A stretch of 64,000 nt of DNA from an uncultured Alistipes sp. (GCA_900541585.1 UQKD01000004.1:62001-126000), one strand, 5' to 3'. Numbered from the stretch's first letter, positions 44,445 to 53,694 are shown. The notes: generated by a model not told the origin, from the letters alone. Translations and numbers: made by a program.

Positions 44445-45251
44445 ATGGCAAGCAAGATTCTGTACGTGTGTCAGGAGATCACCCCCTATCTTCCAGAAAC
44501 GGAGGGTTCCCGGCTTTGCCGTGCGCTGACGCAGGCAATGCAGGAACGCGGGAACGAGATCCGCACCTTCATGCCCCGCTACGGCTGCATCAACGAGCGC
44601 AGGCACCAGCTGCATGAGGTTATCCGGCTGTCGGGCATGAACCTCATCATCGACGACAACGACCACCAGCTGATTATCAAGGTGGCGTCGATACCCGCGG
44701 CGCGCGTACAGATTTATTTCATCGACAACGACGACTACTTCTCGCGCAAGGCGGTGCTGACCGACGGCGCGGACAACTACTTTCAGGACAACGACGAACG
44801 GGCCATCTTTTTCGCCCGCGGCGTACTGGAAACGGTCAAGAAACTGCGCTGGACCCCGACGGTGGTGCACTGCCACGGCTGGTTCACGGCCGTGGTTCCC
44901 GTTTACCTGAAACGGATCTTCGCCGACGACCCGATCTTCCGCGACGTCAAGGTCGTGGTGTCGCTCTACGGCGACGGCTTCTCCGGGGAACTCGATCCCG
45001 GATTCGGCGCCAAGATCGCCGGCGAAGGCGTCAAGGACAAAAATCTTGCGATTCTCGACACTCCGTCATACGAAAACCTCTGCCGCTTCGTTATGGAATA
45101 TGCCGACGGAGTGGTTGCGGCATCCCCGGATGTCGACCCGAAAGTATTGGACATGGCCCGCGCGAGCGGAAAGCCGATGCTCGAATACCAGTCGCCCGAG
45201 GCAGAGGACTTTTTCGATAATTACAACCGATTCTATGAAGCGATTCAATAA
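44445..45251 (+). CDS. Short glycogen/starch synthase-like protein (GT5 N-terminal domain only)
   Basis: At 268 aa this is about half the length of a normal glycogen synthase (about 475 aa). Only the first Rossmann-like GT5 domain is present: KILYVCQEITPYLPETEGSRLCRALTQAMQERG, then PTVVHCHGWFTAVVPVYLK and VVVSLYGDGFSGEL. The canonical KTGGL motif near the start is replaced by ETEGS, and the second (GT1) domain with the catalytic Glu region is missing. It is therefore probably not a complete glycogen synthase. Shortened GT5-like proteins beside a DUF4270 gene recur in Bacteroidota. It overlaps the next gene by 17 nt. Confidence 0.82.
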   Translation: MASKILYVCQEITPYLPETEGSRLCRALTQAMQERGNEIRTFMPRYGCINERRHQLHEVIRLSGMNLIIDDNDHQLIIKVASIPAARVQIYFIDNDDYFSRKAVLTDGADNYFQDNDERAIFFARGVLETVKKLRWTPTVVHCHGWFTAVVPVYLKRIFADDPIFRDVKVVVSLYGDGFSGELDPGFGAKIAGEGVKDKNLAILDTPSYENLCRFVMEYADGVVAASPDVDPKVLDMARASGKPMLEYQSPEAEDFFDNYNRFYEAIQ

Positions 45252-46905
45252 CTTCCGCCGCATGCTGCTCCCCGTTGCAGCGCTGGCTGCCACGATAGGA
45301 CTGACCCTCGGGGGCTGTACCAAGGTGGACGATACGCTGGGCGGAAACCTCATCCCCGATAACCAGCAGATGAGGGCGGGATACGTTCAGCTCCCCCGGG
45401 CCGACGAACTGAACCCGAAGAAATACGTCGAGACGCGCCTGTTCCAGACCGACTCGATCGTCAGTTCGAACATCACCTACGGCTACATGGGTTCGATGCT
45501 CAACGACACGCTGGGACGCCGCTCGATGGGATTCCTCTCGCAGATGGTCAACTATTATCTGGTCGATTCGGGGTATTTCGGCTACATGCCGATCTTCGAC
45601 TCGGCGCAGATCATGCTCAAGGTGACCAGCTTCGGCCGCGACTCGCTGACCGAGCAGTCCTTTGCGATCTACGAGGTCATCAGCGACAAATACCTCACCG
45701 AGAAACCCATAGCGCCCAACAAATCGCAGCGCGACTCGACCTTCTACCTCAACTTCGATCCCGTGGCGGAAGGCGTCTACGACCCGAACGAGCCGCTCTT
45801 CACCTTCACGCTCGGCGGCGAGGGCAAATATCCGTCGACCACGGCGGCCGTGACGCTGGAGCCTACCGAGGCGGGTAAGAAGTACATCCGCCGCCTGATG
45901 CTCCAGGAGGGCGACTATGCCGGCGACTATTCGATTTACAGCGCCGACAGCCTGAAATACTGGGTCGAGGAGTTCAAGGGACTCTACATCGCCCCGGACC
46001 CCAGAAAGCCGCTCACCGAGTACGGCAAGGGAACGATCTTCGCCACGGACCTGACCTATTCGGGCCTGTCGGTCTACGGACGTAACCGCGTGAAGGACGA
46101 CCCTTCGCTGATCAAGGACACGATCGGCATGGTTTACTACTTCTACGAAGACGGCGCCGAATTCGGCAACGTCTCGGTAAACAGCGTCAAGCACAATTAC
46201 GAGGAGGCCACGATCGCCCAAAGAATAAACATCGACGAAGCCCGGGAGACGGCCGAGAACCGGCCCGAAAATCCCCTCGTCTATGTCGAGGGCATGGGCG
46301 GCGTGGTGACCGAGATGACCTTCAGCCCGGAGTTCTTCGCGGAACTGGAGGCGGAGATCGCCAAGGGGAATGCCGACGGCAAAGACTTCAAGACGCTCGC
46401 ATTCAGCCAGGTGCGCATGTCGGTCTACTTCAACGACAGCGACTACAAATGGGAAAACGTGGCGGACGGAAGCGCCGGCAACATCCTGCGGCTGACCGAA
46501 GAGATGAACGCCGCGCCGAGCCGGCTGGGCATGTACACCAATTACAAGACGCTGACGCCGATTTCGGATTACGCCTACGTCTACGAGCAGAACTACGGTT
46601 CTTCGGTAACGCTCGCCTACAACGGCAAGGTCAACCGCAGCCGCGGTTGTTACGTAATGGACATCACGGGTTACATGCAGCAGCTCTGGAACAGCTACAT
46701 GGAAGCCAAGGCGGACGCGGGCGGCGTGGTCGCGGACATCGACTGGGACAAAGTCAAAAACCGCTCGGTCTACATCGGACCCGAAGCGTACAGCCTCTAC
46801 ACGACCTCGTTCGGCGTGTTGCAGGGCATGTCGACGCAGGCCGGGGCTGCCGAACCGAACAACGCCCCGATCCGTTTCAGCATGGCGTACAACCTGATCA
46901 AGTAA
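45235..46905 (+). CDS. DUF4270 family lipoprotein
   Basis: The 556-aa protein has a lipoprotein signal (TIGLTLGGC) and the DUF4270 body: DTLGGNLIPDN, GYMGSMLNDTLGRRSMGFLSQMVNYYL, and the C-terminal region with SVYIGPEAYSLYTTSFGVLQG. Function is unknown. The ATG at 45235 lies inside the end of the GT5-like gene, 17 nt before its stop, so translation is probably coupled. Confidence 0.87.
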   Translation: MKRFNNFRRMLLPVAALAATIGLTLGGCTKVDDTLGGNLIPDNQQMRAGYVQLPRADELNPKKYVETRLFQTDSIVSSNITYGYMGSMLNDTLGRRSMGFLSQMVNYYLVDSGYFGYMPIFDSAQIMLKVTSFGRDSLTEQSFAIYEVISDKYLTEKPIAPNKSQRDSTFYLNFDPVAEGVYDPNEPLFTFTLGGEGKYPSTTAAVTLEPTEAGKKYIRRLMLQEGDYAGDYSIYSADSLKYWVEEFKGLYIAPDPRKPLTEYGKGTIFATDLTYSGLSVYGRNRVKDDPSLIKDTIGMVYYFYEDGAEFGNVSVNSVKHNYEEATIAQRINIDEARETAENRPENPLVYVEGMGGVVTEMTFSPEFFAELEAEIAKGNADGKDFKTLAFSQVRMSVYFNDSDYKWENVADGSAGNILRLTEEMNAAPSRLGMYTNYKTLTPISDYAYVYEQNYGSSVTLAYNGKVNRSRGCYVMDITGYMQQLWNSYMEAKADAGGVVADIDWDKVKNRSVYIGPEAYSLYTTSFGVLQGMSTQAGAAEPNNAPIRFSMAYNLIK

Positions 46906-46928
46906 ACAACAGATAACCCCTTTTGCGG

Positions 46929-46957
46929 AACCTAAGTGTAATGCTTAGGTTTTCGCT
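46929..46957 (+). terminator. Terminator after the DUF4270 gene
   Basis: The stem AACCTAAG with CTTAGGTT (46929-46951) and loop TGTAATG is followed by T-rich sequence. It lies before topA. Confidence 0.75.
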
Positions 46958-46983
46958 TTTCTGAAAAAGCCATCAAAACAGCA

Positions 46984-49281
46984 ATGCAGGAAAATTTAGT
47001 AATCGTAGAGTCCCCCGCCAAGGCCAAGACCATCGAGAAGTTTCTCGGCAAGGACTTTATCGTAAAATCGAGCTTCGGACACATCCGCGACCTTGCGAAG
47101 AAGGATCTCGGCATCAATATCGGAGAAGGTTACAAGCCCGTCTATGAAATCCCGGGCGACAAGAAGAAAGTGGTCGACGAACTCACGAAGCTGGCCAAGT
47201 CGAAGACCGTCTGGCTCGCCTCCGATGAGGACCGCGAAGGAGAAGCCATCGCATGGCACCTGACCGAAGTGTTGGGTCTCCCCGTCGACCAGACCAAGCG
47301 CATCGTCTTCCACGAAATCACCAAGCGGGCGATCCTGGAGGCCATCGAGAAGCCGCGCACGGTCAACATGGACCTGGTCAACGCCCAGCAGGCGCGCCGC
47401 ATCCTCGACCGGCTGGTCGGTTTCGAACTGTCGCCGGTGCTGTGGAAGAAGGTCCGTCCGGCGCTGTCGGCAGGCCGCGTGCAATCGGTCGCCGTGCGCC
47501 TGATCGTGGAGCGCGAGCGTGAGATCATCGCCTTCCGCTCGGCGGCCTATTTCCGCGTCGTAGCCCAGTTCTACGCCGCCGGAGACCCGGAGAAGACGCT
47601 CTTCAAGGCCGAGCTTTCGTCACGTTTCGAGACCGAGGCACAGGCGGAAACCTTCCTGCAAAGCTGCATCGGCGCCACGTTTACGGTGGCCAAGGCCGAG
47701 GAGAAACCCGCACAGCGTTACCCCGCGCCGCCGTTCACGACCTCGACGCTCCAGCAGGAGGCGGGCCGCAAACTGGGCATGTCCGTATCGCAGACGATGT
47801 CCGTGGCGCAGCACCTCTACGAGCAGGGTTTGATCACCTACATGCGTACCGACTCGGTGAACCTCTCGCAGCAGGCGCTGGCCCAGTGCAAGGAGGAGAT
47901 CACGAAACTCTACGGCGAGAAGTACTCCCGCTGGTATAACTACAAGACCAAGACCAAAGGCGCCCAGGAGGCCCACGAGGCCATCCGCCCGTCGTACATC
48001 GAGCGTCAGGAGATCGAGGGCACACCCGCCGAGAAGAAGCTCTACGATCTGATCTGGAAGCGTACGGTCGCCTCGCAAATGGTCTGCGCCGAACTGGACC
48101 GCACGACCATCACCATCGACATGTCGGGCAGTTCGAACCAGTTCGTCGCACAGGGCGAAGTGGTCCGTTTCGACGGTTTCCTGCGCCTCTACTCCGAATC
48201 CACGGACGACGACCAGGCCGCCGAGAGCGGCGAGGGGCTGCTGCCGAAACTCACGGCCGGCGACCGGGTCCTCCCGTCGCAGATCACCGCCACGGAGCGT
48301 TTCACCTCGGCTCCGGCCCGCTACAACGAGGCCTCGCTGGTCAAACGCCTCGAAGAACTGGGCATCGGCCGTCCTTCGACCTACGCACCGACGATCACCA
48401 CGATCATCAACCGCGGCTACGTCGTCAAACAGAACAAGGACGGGCAGAAGCGCAACTACGCACAGCTGACGCTCACGGGCGAAAAGATCGCCTCGAAGAC
48501 CCTCTCGGAGAACTACGGCAAGGAGAAGAACCGCCTTTCGCCGACCGACATCGGCATGGTGGTCAACGATTACCTGGAGGAGCAGTTCGGCCCGATCATC
48601 GACTACAACTTCACGGCCAGCGTCGAGAAGGAGTTCGACCGTATCGCCGAGGGCGACATCACCTGGGACAAGATGATCGACGAATTCTACGGACCGTTCC
48701 ACAAGATGGTCGACTCGGCCATCGCCACGCAGACCGCCAAGACACGCGAAGTGCGTATCCTGGGCAACGATCCCAAGACGGGGCACATCGTCAAGGCCCG
48801 CATCGGCCGTTACGGGCCGATGGTCGAGATCGAAGGGAACGAAGGCGAGAAGGGACGCTTCGCGTCGCTCAAAAAGGGCCAGCTGATCGAGTCGATCACG
48901 CTCGAAGAGGCGCTGGAGCTTTTCGCCCTGCCCCGCGACCTGGGACAGCTGGACGGCGAGGAACTGACCGTCGGCATCGGCAAGTACGGTCCCTACGTAC
49001 GCTACGGGAAGTCGTTCGCGTCGCTGGCCAAGACCGACGACCCCTACACGATCGGCTACGACCGCGCCGTGGAGATCGTCCGCACGCACCAAGCCGCCGC
49101 CGCTGCGGCCAACACGCCGCTGAAAAGTTTCCCCGAGGATGCCGACATGCTCGTCAAGAACGGCCGTTACGGGCCCTACATCGCCTACAAGGGCAAGAAC
49201 TACCGCCTGCCCAAAGGGGCGAAGCCCGAGGAGCTCACCCTCGACGACTGCCTGAAGATCGTCGCGGGATCGAAGAAGTAA
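46984..49281 (+). CDS. topA: DNA topoisomerase I
   Basis: The 765-aa protein has a TOPRIM domain (VIVESPAKAKTIEKFLG, SDEDREGEAIAWHL) and the catalytic-domain segments SAGRVQSVAVRLIVERE, GLITYMRTDSVNLS (with the active-site Tyr) and GIGRPSTYAPTI. Two C-terminal repeats of the Bacteroidota type follow (RYGPMVEIEG, KYGPYVRYGK, RYGPYIAYKGKNYRLPK) instead of Cys4 zinc fingers. It relaxes negative supercoils. The start MQENLVIVESPAK matches the family. Confidence 0.96.
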   Translation: MQENLVIVESPAKAKTIEKFLGKDFIVKSSFGHIRDLAKKDLGINIGEGYKPVYEIPGDKKKVVDELTKLAKSKTVWLASDEDREGEAIAWHLTEVLGLPVDQTKRIVFHEITKRAILEAIEKPRTVNMDLVNAQQARRILDRLVGFELSPVLWKKVRPALSAGRVQSVAVRLIVEREREIIAFRSAAYFRVVAQFYAAGDPEKTLFKAELSSRFETEAQAETFLQSCIGATFTVAKAEEKPAQRYPAPPFTTSTLQQEAGRKLGMSVSQTMSVAQHLYEQGLITYMRTDSVNLSQQALAQCKEEITKLYGEKYSRWYNYKTKTKGAQEAHEAIRPSYIERQEIEGTPAEKKLYDLIWKRTVASQMVCAELDRTTITIDMSGSSNQFVAQGEVVRFDGFLRLYSESTDDDQAAESGEGLLPKLTAGDRVLPSQITATERFTSAPARYNEASLVKRLEELGIGRPSTYAPTITTIINRGYVVKQNKDGQKRNYAQLTLTGEKIASKTLSENYGKEKNRLSPTDIGMVVNDYLEEQFGPIIDYNFTASVEKEFDRIAEGDITWDKMIDEFYGPFHKMVDSAIATQTAKTREVRILGNDPKTGHIVKARIGRYGPMVEIEGNEGEKGRFASLKKGQLIESITLEEALELFALPRDLGQLDGEELTVGIGKYGPYVRYGKSFASLAKTDDPYTIGYDRAVEIVRTHQAAAAAANTPLKSFPEDADMLVKNGRYGPYIAYKGKNYRLPKGAKPEELTLDDCLKIVAGSKK

Positions 49282-49415
49282 CCGCTCCGGGCAAGGGGGG
49301 GGGGCCGCGAAACGGCAAACCGTCCCGGGCCAAAGGGTCTGACTGCAAAACGCGAAAACCGTCCGGGACTGCGAAACGACCCGCAAGAAAGCAAACACCG
49401 AAAACCGAACGATAG
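49282..49415. other. topA-peptidase gap with poly-G tract
   Basis: The 134-nt gap contains 10 consecutive G at 49295-49304, the second long G tract in the window, and several C-rich hairpins. No TAnnTTTG promoter is visible. Confidence 0.6.
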
Positions 49416-50624
49416 ATGAAAAAACTGATTCTCGCAGCGTTCGCGCTCTGCTCCGCACTCGGGGCCGCGGCGCAGAAGCCCGCACCGGCGGCAGCCGAGG
49501 GCTACCGTTTCACCGATGTCAAAATCCTGCCCGTCACCCCGGTCAAGGACCAGAGCCGCAGCGGAACCTGCTGGTGCTACTCGACCCTCTCGTTCCTCGA
49601 AAGCGAAATCCTCCGCGCCGGAGGTCCCGAGTTGGACCTCTCGGAAATGTGGATCGTACGCAATATCTACTTCGAGAAGGCCGTGAAATACGTCCGCCTG
49701 CACGGCAGCCTGAACCTCGCCGTCGGCGGGCAGGCGCACGACGTGCTGCACGGCATCGAGGCGTACGGCATCGTCCCCGAGGAGGTCTATCCGGGCCTGA
49801 ACTACGGCTATGACAAGCCCAATTTCGACGAAATCGACGCCGTGATCAAGGCCTATGCCGACGCGGTGATCAAGGCCGGCGGGAAACGCAGCGACAGCCG
49901 CCTCACGACAGCCTGGCAGGCCGGGCTGAACGGCATCCTCGACGCCTACTTCGGCCCGATGCCCGCGAAGTTCACCTACCGTGGCAAGGAGTACACCCCG
50001 GCATCGTTCGCCGCATCGCTGCCGATCGACCTCGGCGACTACATCGAATTCACCTCGTTCACCCACCACCCCTTCTACTCGGAGTTCGCCATGGAGGTCC
50101 CCGACAACTGGAACTGGGACAAGGTATGGAACGTCCCCCTGGACGAGTTCATGCAGATCATCGACAACTCGCTGGAGAAGGGTTACACGATCGCCTGGGG
50201 AACCGACGTGAGCGAAAAGGGCTTCAGCCGCACCAAGGGTCTGGGCATCGTTCCCGAAGCCGACCTCGAAGGCTTGGAGGGAACCGAAGCCGAGAAGTGG
50301 GGCAAACTCACCCAGAAGGAGAAGGACGAGGCGCTCTACAAGTTCGACAAGCCCGGCAAGGAGCGCACCGTCACGCAGGAACTTCGCCAGGAGGGCTACG
50401 ACAACTACGAGACCACCGACGACCACGGCATGCAGATTGTGGGTACGGCCACCGACCAGAACGGAACGCCCTACTACAAGGTCAAGAACTCGTGGAACAC
50501 GACGGGTCCCTACGACGGCTACTGGTATTTCTCGCGCCCGTTCGTCGCCTACAAGACGATGACCGTGCTGGTCAACAGGAATGCCGTCCCGAAGGCGATC
50601 CTCAAGAAAATCGGCGTCAAATAG
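49416..50624 (+). CDS. C1 family cysteine peptidase (aminopeptidase C/bleomycin hydrolase-like)
   Basis: The 402-aa protein has a signal peptide (LILAAFALCSALGAAAQ). The papain-like catalytic set reads QSRSGTCWCYSTLSFLES (oxyanion Gln and nucleophile Cys), TTDDHGMQIVG (His) and YYKVKNSWN (Asn). Insertions between them resemble bleomycin hydrolase/PepC. It is exported, unlike cytoplasmic PepC, so it probably trims peptides in the periplasm. Confidence 0.88.
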   Translation: MKKLILAAFALCSALGAAAQKPAPAAAEGYRFTDVKILPVTPVKDQSRSGTCWCYSTLSFLESEILRAGGPELDLSEMWIVRNIYFEKAVKYVRLHGSLNLAVGGQAHDVLHGIEAYGIVPEEVYPGLNYGYDKPNFDEIDAVIKAYADAVIKAGGKRSDSRLTTAWQAGLNGILDAYFGPMPAKFTYRGKEYTPASFAASLPIDLGDYIEFTSFTHHPFYSEFAMEVPDNWNWDKVWNVPLDEFMQIIDNSLEKGYTIAWGTDVSEKGFSRTKGLGIVPEADLEGLEGTEAEKWGKLTQKEKDEALYKFDKPGKERTVTQELRQEGYDNYETTDDHGMQIVGTATDQNGTPYYKVKNSWNTTGPYDGYWYFSRPFVAYKTMTVLVNRNAVPKAILKKIGVK

Positions 50625-50645
50625 ACCCGATCCCCGCAACGACAA

Positions 50646-50680
50646 AACAGCCCGGCTTTTGCAAGCCGGGCTGTTCGTTT
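50646..50680. terminator. Bidirectional terminator
   Basis: A perfect 13-bp stem (AACAGCCCGGCTT 50646-50658 with its complement at 50663-50675), loop TTGC, has T-rich ends on both strands. It serves the C1 peptidase (+) and the 25-codon gene (-). Confidence 0.9.
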
Positions 50681-50719
50681 ATCGAAGTTTAAGTTTTTAA
50701 GTCTACCGAAAGGGAGATT

Positions 50720-50797
50720 TTACATCTCGCGCAGTTTGATGCTCTCTCCCAAGATGATCAGGGCGGTACGTAACCACTCGTTAATCCTTGCTTTCAT
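50720..50797 (-). CDS. Candidate 25-residue small protein
   Basis: On the - strand an ATG at 50797 opens 25 codons with sequence MKARINEWLRTALIILGESI then KLREM, ending TAA. It has a consensus promoter (TTTG at 50879-50876, 20-nt spacer, TACTTTTG at 50855-50848) about 50 nt upstream and a strong terminator 45 nt downstream. The whole unit would be a transcript of about 195 nt made only for this peptide. The peptide is amphipathic with a hydrophobic middle (TALIILG), so it may associate with the membrane. I do not recognise it. Alternatively the unit is a small RNA with a fortuitous ORF. Confidence 0.5.
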   Translation of the reverse strand: MKARINEWLRTALIILGESIKLREM

Positions 50798-50847
50798 ACT
50801 AAATAATTTTAATTAATTCTTAAAATATTTTATCATTTAAGACAGGA

Positions 50848-50879
50848 CAAAAGTAGCACGCGGAAATCAAACTTCCAAA
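50848..50879 (-). promoter_or_regulatory. Promoter of the small gene at 50720-50797
   Basis: The - strand reads TTTG (50879-50876), 20 nt, TACTTTTG (50855-50848), a good match to TTTG-N20-TAnnTTTG within an AT-rich stretch. Confidence 0.65.
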
Positions 50880-50928
50880 TATTTTATTAAGATTTTTTAT
50901 AAAATATGTAAATTTTTTGAATAATATG

Positions 50929-51570
50929 CTATTCTTCGATCTCGACGCCCAGTAGACGGGCCAGTTCGACAGCCTGCAACGGATTAATTTTCAATCCTTT
51001 CAACTCGAATGAATCAATCTCGCGGACGCGGATGCCGCGGATGTCCGAATCGGCGAAGGAAAGCCCGCGCAGGCGGGTTCCGAAGAATTCGGCCAGTGTC
51101 AGGTCGCACTGCGCGAACTCGACACGTTCGAAACGGCAGTCCCCGAAAGCAGCGCTGTGCATCGGACAGCCCGCGAAACGCACCGTGCGCAGCCGCGAGA
51201 AGGCGAAATTGGCGAACTCGCCCTTGCAGCGTTCGAACAACAGGTGATTGAGCGTGGTTTCGGCGAGATTCGTTCCCGAAAGTTTGCAGTCGGCGAACTG
51301 CACGCGGTGAAGACTGCACCCCTGCAGGTCGGCGTTCGAGAAATCGCAGTTACGGAAAACCACGTCCGAAAACTGCGAATGGGCAAGCACGCTCCCGGCG
51401 AAAAGGCAGCCCGTGAAGAGACATCCCTGCACCGAAAGGTGCTCGCGGTCGAGCGATGCGAAGTCCGCGGCGCGGAACGAAGCGTCGGCAATCTCCTCGT
51501 CACGGGTCATCCGGACGGGATCGGCGGGTGCTGCGGACTCCCGAAGCAGCTGCGGGGCGGCGATTTCCAT
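50929..51570 (-). CDS. Pentapeptide-repeat protein
   Basis: The 213-aa protein consists largely of pentapeptide repeats (A/C-x-L/F-x-x type), for example FRAADFASLDREHLSVQGCLFTGCLFAGSVLAHSQF and SNADLQGCSLHRVQFADCKLSGTNLAETT. They form a right-handed quadrilateral beta-helix. The fold alone does not reveal the function; some members mimic DNA to protect gyrase. I took the ATG at 51570 because the upstream TTG at 51597 lies inside the -7 element. Confidence 0.85.
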   Translation of the reverse strand: MEIAAPQLLRESAAPADPVRMTRDEEIADASFRAADFASLDREHLSVQGCLFTGCLFAGSVLAHSQFSDVVFRNCDFSNADLQGCSLHRVQFADCKLSGTNLAETTLNHLLFERCKGEFANFAFSRLRTVRFAGCPMHSAAFGDCRFERVEFAQCDLTLAEFFGTRLRGLSFADSDIRGIRVREIDSFELKGLKINPLQAVELARLLGVEIEE

Positions 51571-51594
51571 GGGCGGCAATTGTTTGAATTGCCA

Positions 51595-51602
51595 CAAAGG
51601 TA
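51595..51602 (-). promoter_or_regulatory. -7 element of the pentapeptide-repeat gene
   Basis: The - strand reads TACCTTTG (TAnnTTTG), 24 nt before the ATG at 51570. It decides the start of this gene. Confidence 0.65.
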
Positions 51603-51651
51603 GGAATTTTTACCCGTTTCGTTGCTACTTCCGGGGGTTGGGATTGTTCAT

Positions 51652-51682
51652 TTTGCGCAACCGGAAATATTGGTTATCTTTG
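51652..51682 (+). promoter_or_regulatory. Promoter of the outer-membrane barrel gene
   Basis: TTTG at 51652-51655, a 19-nt spacer and TATCTTTG at 51675-51682 give a full consensus match, with the last base 24 nt before the ATG at 51707. Confidence 0.75.
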
Positions 51683-51706
51683 CCGTCGACTCCGATCCCT
51701 GAATTC

Positions 51707-53131
51707 ATGAAAAAGACCTGTTTCCTCCTCCTTACCGTCCTGCTGACGACAGCCGCGCTGCGCGCGTCGGCACAGGGCACGGACCCTTCGAAGGAGAATT
51801 TCCCCTCGACCGAAAAGACGCTTTCGCAGATCGGGCAGGCCGAAACGCACCCCAACGCCCGCCGAATCCGGCTGGCGGATTCGGCAACCCTCACCGCTCC
51901 GGTGAAACGGCCGGGGCTGATCCGCCGCATCATCGACTATTACAGCCGCTCGAACGTGGACCGCACTTTCGAAAAGAAGATCGACTGGAGCATCGCCCCG
52001 GGTCCCAACTACTCCTCGGACGTGGGCTTCGGCATCGGGTTTCTGCTGGCGGGCCTCTACCGGCTCGACCGCACCGACTCGGTCACCGCACCGTCGAACA
52101 TTTCGATTTACGGCAACTTCACGACCGAAAAATTCGTGCTGCTGCGTTTCTCGGGCGACAACATCTACAACCACAACAAACAGCGGCTGAGCTACTCGGG
52201 CGCATTCGTCTACTTCCCCGGCGCCTTCTACGGCGTGGGTTACAACGCCGGCAAGGAGGGTTACGCCCAGGACCTCACCACGACGATGGGCGCTTTCCGC
52301 ATCTCCTACTGCTCCTCGCTCGTGGGCCGCTTCTACATCGGCGTCAGCGGCGGCATCGACTACTCCGGAGCCAAATACCGGGATTCGGACATGGTCGGCC
52401 GCATGAACGACATCCGAGCCGACGTGGAAGCCGGGAAACCGGTTCCGGGCGGCAAGATGGGCGAACTTTACGACCTCTGGCAGGAGGGGCGCTACGACCC
52501 CGCGAAACAGGACCCCTTCTCGAATTACATCGCCGCGACGGGTGACAAGCCCAACGCCTTCAACGCCAATGTCGGGCTTTTCGCCCAGTACGACACGCGC
52601 GACGTGACGTTCAACGCCTCGAAGGGCATCTTCATCAAGGCCGAGGCCAAATGGTATCCCGAATGGCTGGGCAACACGCGCCGCACGTTCGGACGCTTCA
52701 CGCTGACCTTCGACTTCTACCAGAAACTCTGGAAAGGGGCCGTGCTGGCCTGCGACCTCTACGCCGACGCCACGGCCGGAACCCCCTCGTGGCACATGTA
52801 CGCCAAGATGGGCGGCATGGAGCGCATGCGCGGCTACTACGAAGGCCGCTACCGCGACAAAAAGCTGGTGGAGACGCAAATCGAACTGCGGCAAAAAATC
52901 TACCGCCGCCACGGCATCGTGGGATGGATCGGCGGCGGGCAGGTCTGGGGCACGGAGAAATTCCGCTGGGGAAACACGCTTTGCAGTTTCGGCTGCGGTT
53001 ACCGCTTCGAATTCAAGAACCGCATGAACATCCGCCTCGATTACGGCTGGGGCAATTTCGGCAACCAGAACCTGCCGTGGGACCGCAAACGCTCCTCGGC
53101 ATTCCTGTTTACCGCTTCGGAAGCGTTCTAA
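51707..53131 (+). CDS. BamA/TamA-type outer-membrane beta-barrel protein
   Basis: The 474-aa protein has a signal peptide (CFLLLTVLLTTAALRASAQ) and a C-terminal surface-antigen-like barrel. Typical features include alternating aromatic strands, GIFIKAEAKWYPEWLG, YAKMGGMERMRGYYEGRYRDKKLVETQIELRQ and the terminal Phe (FLFTASEAF). There are no visible POTRA domains. It may be a shortened relative of the TamA group. The start at 51707 follows a consensus promoter. Its end overlaps the phosphopantetheinyl transferase end by 4 nt, so the two converge. Confidence 0.82.
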   Translation: MKKTCFLLLTVLLTTAALRASAQGTDPSKENFPSTEKTLSQIGQAETHPNARRIRLADSATLTAPVKRPGLIRRIIDYYSRSNVDRTFEKKIDWSIAPGPNYSSDVGFGIGFLLAGLYRLDRTDSVTAPSNISIYGNFTTEKFVLLRFSGDNIYNHNKQRLSYSGAFVYFPGAFYGVGYNAGKEGYAQDLTTTMGAFRISYCSSLVGRFYIGVSGGIDYSGAKYRDSDMVGRMNDIRADVEAGKPVPGGKMGELYDLWQEGRYDPAKQDPFSNYIAATGDKPNAFNANVGLFAQYDTRDVTFNASKGIFIKAEAKWYPEWLGNTRRTFGRFTLTFDFYQKLWKGAVLACDLYADATAGTPSWHMYAKMGGMERMRGYYEGRYRDKKLVETQIELRQKIYRRHGIVGWIGGGQVWGTEKFRWGNTLCSFGCGYRFEFKNRMNIRLDYGWGNFGNQNLPWDRKRSSAFLFTASEAF

Positions 53132-53694
53132 AGAATGTATACCAGGATAAAACCTTCGTCCAGCGATACGGAGAGCCTGACAGGCTCTCCGTTTTCGATC
53201 TGCCCCGTCAGCGTCCCGGCGGCAAGGTCGAGCCGCACGATGTGCAGGTCCCTCCGGAAATCCAGTTCCCGGCGCCCGGCTAACTTGTAGAGCGCCTCCT
53301 TTGCACACCAAACGATCCCCGGCAGGAGCGCCTCGTCGGAAAGCGCCTCCTCTTCGGGCGTGAGGTAGCGGCTCGCAGCGCGGCTGAAATCGCGCGCCTG
53401 GGGTTCGATGTCCACGGCGCAGCGCTCCGGAGAGGCGCAGACCGCGATACGGCCGGCGCAATGGGCGACGGAGATATGAACGGCCCGGTTCGTCAGCACC
53501 GGGGCGCCCAGCGCATCGTAGGCGATCCCGACGTCGTCCCCCAGTTCGCGGCGCACGACGGCCCGCCACGTAAGGTACTCGGCCCGGCGGCGTTCCGACA
53601 CGAACGCCGCGGCCGCGGCGCGCTCTTCGGGAGTCGTCCACCGGGCGGACTCTTCTGCCGTCAGCGGCGGCGATGTCCACAGTGCCGGAATCAT
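53128..53694 (-). CDS. 4'-phosphopantetheinyl transferase superfamily protein
   Basis: The 188-aa protein has the Sfp/AcpS-type motifs CAVDIEPQARDFS (metal-binding Asp) and WCAKEALYKLAGR (Glu and Lys), with SVAHCAGRIAV before them. It attaches phosphopantetheine to a carrier protein. It overlaps the GldE-like gene by 4 nt at its start (ATGA), suggesting one operon with it. Confidence 0.87.
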   Translation of the reverse strand: MIPALWTSPPLTAEESARWTTPEERAAAAAFVSERRRAEYLTWRAVVRRELGDDVGIAYDALGAPVLTNRAVHISVAHCAGRIAVCASPERCAVDIEPQARDFSRAASRYLTPEEEALSDEALLPGIVWCAKEALYKLAGRRELDFRRDLHIVRLDLAAGTLTGQIENGEPVRLSVSLDEGFILVYIL

